NCBI GenBank assembly: GCA_019423835.1
Contig: JAHZAR010000030.1
Span: 1 to 7,988, forward strand
Direction: 5' to 3'
DNA: 7,988 nt
Source: Clostridiales bacterium
Lineage (GTDB): Bacteria; Bacillota; Clostridia; Lachnospirales; Lachnospiraceae
The position numbers were made by a program, and so were the translations under genes. How positions within the stretch are numbered: the first letter of the stretch is position 1; each line of letters opens with the position of its first letter. Below the pieces are notes generated by a model, which saw nothing but the letters and a program-made list of their open reading frames with translations, was not told where the DNA came from and searched no databases. This document shows positions 7,072 to 7,988 of this stretch, in pieces.

Positions 7072-7100
7072 TAGACAAACGAGCGGTCCTATGCTATAGT
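7072..7100 (+). promoter_or_regulatory. Predicted extended -10 promoter of the rubredoxin gene
   Basis: TAGACA (7072-7077) and TATAGT (7095-7100) are 17 bp apart, and a TG dinucleotide one base before the -10 (7092-7093) makes it an extended -10. The predicted start, near 7107, falls within a few bases of the first stem of the structured leader, so the RNA fold would sit at the extreme 5' end of the transcript. Confidence 0.75.
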
Positions 7101-7106
7101 AATAGC

Positions 7107-7271
7107 AGAGTTCAGAGATGATCGGTGCAGGAACCTGAAACCGTCTGGCCTTCTGACAGTCAGAAGGATATCCCGCAGCAGGGATGGAAACCGGCAAAGG
7201 CCGGAGAACTGAACGTTTGAAATAAGGAAATATGGGGATTCAGAGCCCTGGTAAATAAGGAGGATTTTATC
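7107..7271 (+). ncRNA. Structured 5' leader RNA upstream of rubredoxin, candidate cis-regulatory element
   Basis: Four hairpins in a row are enclosed by a closing stem. P1 is GTTCAG 7110-7115 with CTGAAC 7209-7214. P2 is CGGT 7123-7126 with ACCG 7140-7143, capped by CAG 7128-7130 with CTG 7135-7137. P3 is eight perfect pairs, 7149-7156 with 7160-7167. P4 is ATCCC 7170-7174 with GGGAT 7181-7185. P5 is CCGGC 7191-7195 with GCCGG 7200-7204. A 57-base stretch then leads to the start codon, with AAGGAGG at 7257-7263. There is no U-tract terminator before the gene, so any control would more likely act on translation or RNA stability. The fold was worked out by hand. I could not match it to a riboswitch class I know, but known classes are not formally excluded. 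Confidence 0.55.
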
Positions 7272-7433
7272 ATGAAGAAATATGTATGTGACGTATGCGG
7301 CTACATTTACGATCCGGCTGAGGGAGATCCAGATAACGGAGTGGCAGCAGGAACAGCATTCGAGGATATTCCGGATAGCTGGGTATGTCCGCTGTGCGGC
7401 GTAGGCAAGGATCAGTTCTCTGTTGAGGAGTAA
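7272..7433 (+). CDS. Rubredoxin
   Basis: A small cytoplasmic iron-sulfur protein that carries single electrons on one iron held by four cysteines. In anaerobes it typically feeds electrons to oxygen- and peroxide-detoxifying enzymes such as rubrerythrin, superoxide reductase and flavodiiron proteins. The 53-residue product is standard length for a single-domain rubredoxin. Both CxxC knuckles are present: C6-x-x-C9 followed by G-Y-I-Y-D-P, and C39-x-x-C42 in the context W-V-C-P-L-C-G. The aromatic core residues Y4, Y11, Y13, F30, W37 and F49 are kept. ATG 7272 has a perfect AAGGAGG (7257-7263) eight bases upstream, which suggests strong translation. The gene stands alone between its own promoter with a structured leader and a strong terminator. 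Partner enzymes are not in the window. Confidence 0.97.
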   Translation: MKKYVCDVCGYIYDPAEGDPDNGVAAGTAFEDIPDSWVCPLCGVGKDQFSVEE

Positions 7434-7468
7434 TTGCAGAGCAACTGAATAGGACAGAGCAGAAGTTA

Positions 7469-7503
7469 CCCCTCTGGCTGAATAGGGCCGGAGGGGATTT
7501 TTG
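7469..7503 (+). terminator. Rho-independent terminator of the rubredoxin gene
   Basis: A 10-bp GC-rich stem, CCCCTCTGGC (7469-7478) with GCCGGAGGGG (7487-7496) and one G-U wobble, closes an 8-base loop and is followed by ATTTTTG. It lies 35 bases past the rubredoxin stop and closes a one-gene transcription unit. Confidence 0.92.
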
Positions 7504-7534
7504 CATAGGAATAGTAGTTGTATCCTGGAAGAGG

Positions 7535-7541
7535 AGGGAGG
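7535..7541 (+). promoter_or_regulatory. Ribosome binding site supporting the TTG start of the MarR gene
   Basis: AGGGAGG, within a longer purine run, lies seven bases before TTG 7549. The next in-frame ATG (7582) would remove 11 residues and has no comparable site. I found no confident promoter between the rubredoxin terminator and this gene. Confidence 0.65.
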
Positions 7542-7548
7542 AGAGCCT

Positions 7549-7988
7549 TTGGAAGAAAGAAAAGGTCTGCTTGGCAGAGTGATGGAGAAGTGTGTGCTGA
7601 CTGCCAGGCTGCATCAGAATTATCTGAAAAGGGAGCTGGAGAAAACCGGAATTTCTAAAAGCCAGCGCCAGCTCCTTCTCGATATTGAGGAAAATCCGGG
7701 CGCAACACAGAGGGAAATTGCAGCCAGGCGAAATGTTTCGACAGCGTCAGTGGCGGTGACGGTAAAACGGCTGGAAAGAGAGGGGTATCTGGTAAAAGAT
7801 ACTGACCAGAAAGACAGCCGGCGCAGCTGTCTGAGGCTGACCTCCAGAGGACAGAAGGCGGCGGATGAGAGCAGGCAGCTGCTCCAACACACGGAAGCCT
7901 CCATGTTTTCTGGATTTTCAGAAGAAGAAATTCTGCAGTTTGAGAAGCTGCTGAACCGTCTCATAAAAAACGGGGAGTCGCTTCTCCA
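7549..7988 (+). CDS. MarR-family transcriptional regulator (3' end beyond the window)
   Basis: A dimeric winged-helix DNA-binding repressor; family members usually control a neighbouring transporter or stress gene and release DNA on binding a small molecule or on cysteine oxidation. The 146 codons visible already approach the usual 140-150 residues, so only a little is missing. An N-terminal dimerisation helix (about 5-35) is followed by the winged helix-turn-helix. The T-Q-R-E-I-A segment at 53-58 is the scaffold helix, S-T-A-S-V-A-V-T-V-K-R-L-E (64-76) is the recognition helix, and the wing has D-x-x-D-S-R-R (residues 86-92, a family hallmark). The C-terminal helices run from about 104. Cysteines C15 and C94 are available but cannot be assigned a sensing role. 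The start is TTG. The gene lies beyond the rubredoxin terminator, so its targets are more likely downstream, outside the window. Confidence 0.93.
   Translation, partial: MEERKGLLGRVMEKCVLTARLHQNYLKRELEKTGISKSQRQLLLDIEENPGATQREIAARRNVSTASVAVTVKRLEREGYLVKDTDQKDSRRSCLRLTSRGQKAADESRQLLQHTEASMFSGFSEEEILQFEKLLNRLIKNGESLL

Noticed and set aside
7110..7214. tRNA or tRNA-like gene
   Set aside because: The segment has a closed multi-hairpin form, but the closing stem is 6 bp, there are four internal hairpins, and no GTTCGANTC-type T-loop or CCA end is present.

Overview
The window looks like chromosomal DNA from a Clostridia-class Bacillota, most likely the Lachnospiraceae. The reasons are a moderately GC-rich composition (about half G+C by eye), AAGGAGG-type ribosome binding sites, frequent TTG starts, and the character of the EF-P, ArgRS and SWIM-SNF2 proteins. 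The taxonomic call is inference; no 16S or other marker is present. All genes lie on the plus strand.

Layout. (1) 1-141: upstream region with a sigma-A-type promoter for efp. (2) 142-699: translation elongation factor P. (3) 700-1047: non-coding, with nested inverted repeats just after efp and a strong intrinsic terminator at 831-883. (4) 1048-1812: a membrane-anchored zinc amidase (amidase_2/T7 lysozyme fold) with a TTG start. (5) 1813-2014: non-coding, with a promoter carrying a consensus -10 that gives argS its own leader of about 126 nt. (6) 2015-3784: argS, arginyl-tRNA synthetase. (7) 3842-6975: a bacterial SNF2 helicase with an N-terminal SWIM zinc finger, broken by a one-base frameshift at 5734-5737 and an in-frame TAG at 6454-6456. 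(8) 6976-7271: promoter and a highly structured multi-hairpin leader. (9) 7272-7433: rubredoxin (53 aa), then a strong terminator at 7469-7503. (10) 7549 to the end: a MarR-family regulator, cut by the window edge.

Functionally this is mostly housekeeping: translation (efp, argS), cell wall turnover (amidase), a decaying DNA-dependent ATPase, and a redox pair (rubredoxin, with a MarR regulator beyond its terminator). argS and the SNF2 gene are 57 nt apart with no visible terminator between them, so they may be co-transcribed. The rubredoxin gene is an independent transcription unit bounded by its own promoter and terminator.

The most interesting item is the leader at about 7107-7271. Four consecutive hairpins are enclosed by a long-range closing stem that begins within a few bases of the predicted transcription start of the rubredoxin gene. 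It has the layout of a riboswitch aptamer or other cis-regulatory RNA, and I could not match it to a class I know. The second point of interest is the double lesion in the SNF2 gene. I see no mobile elements, CRISPR arrays, tRNAs, rRNAs or phage genes.
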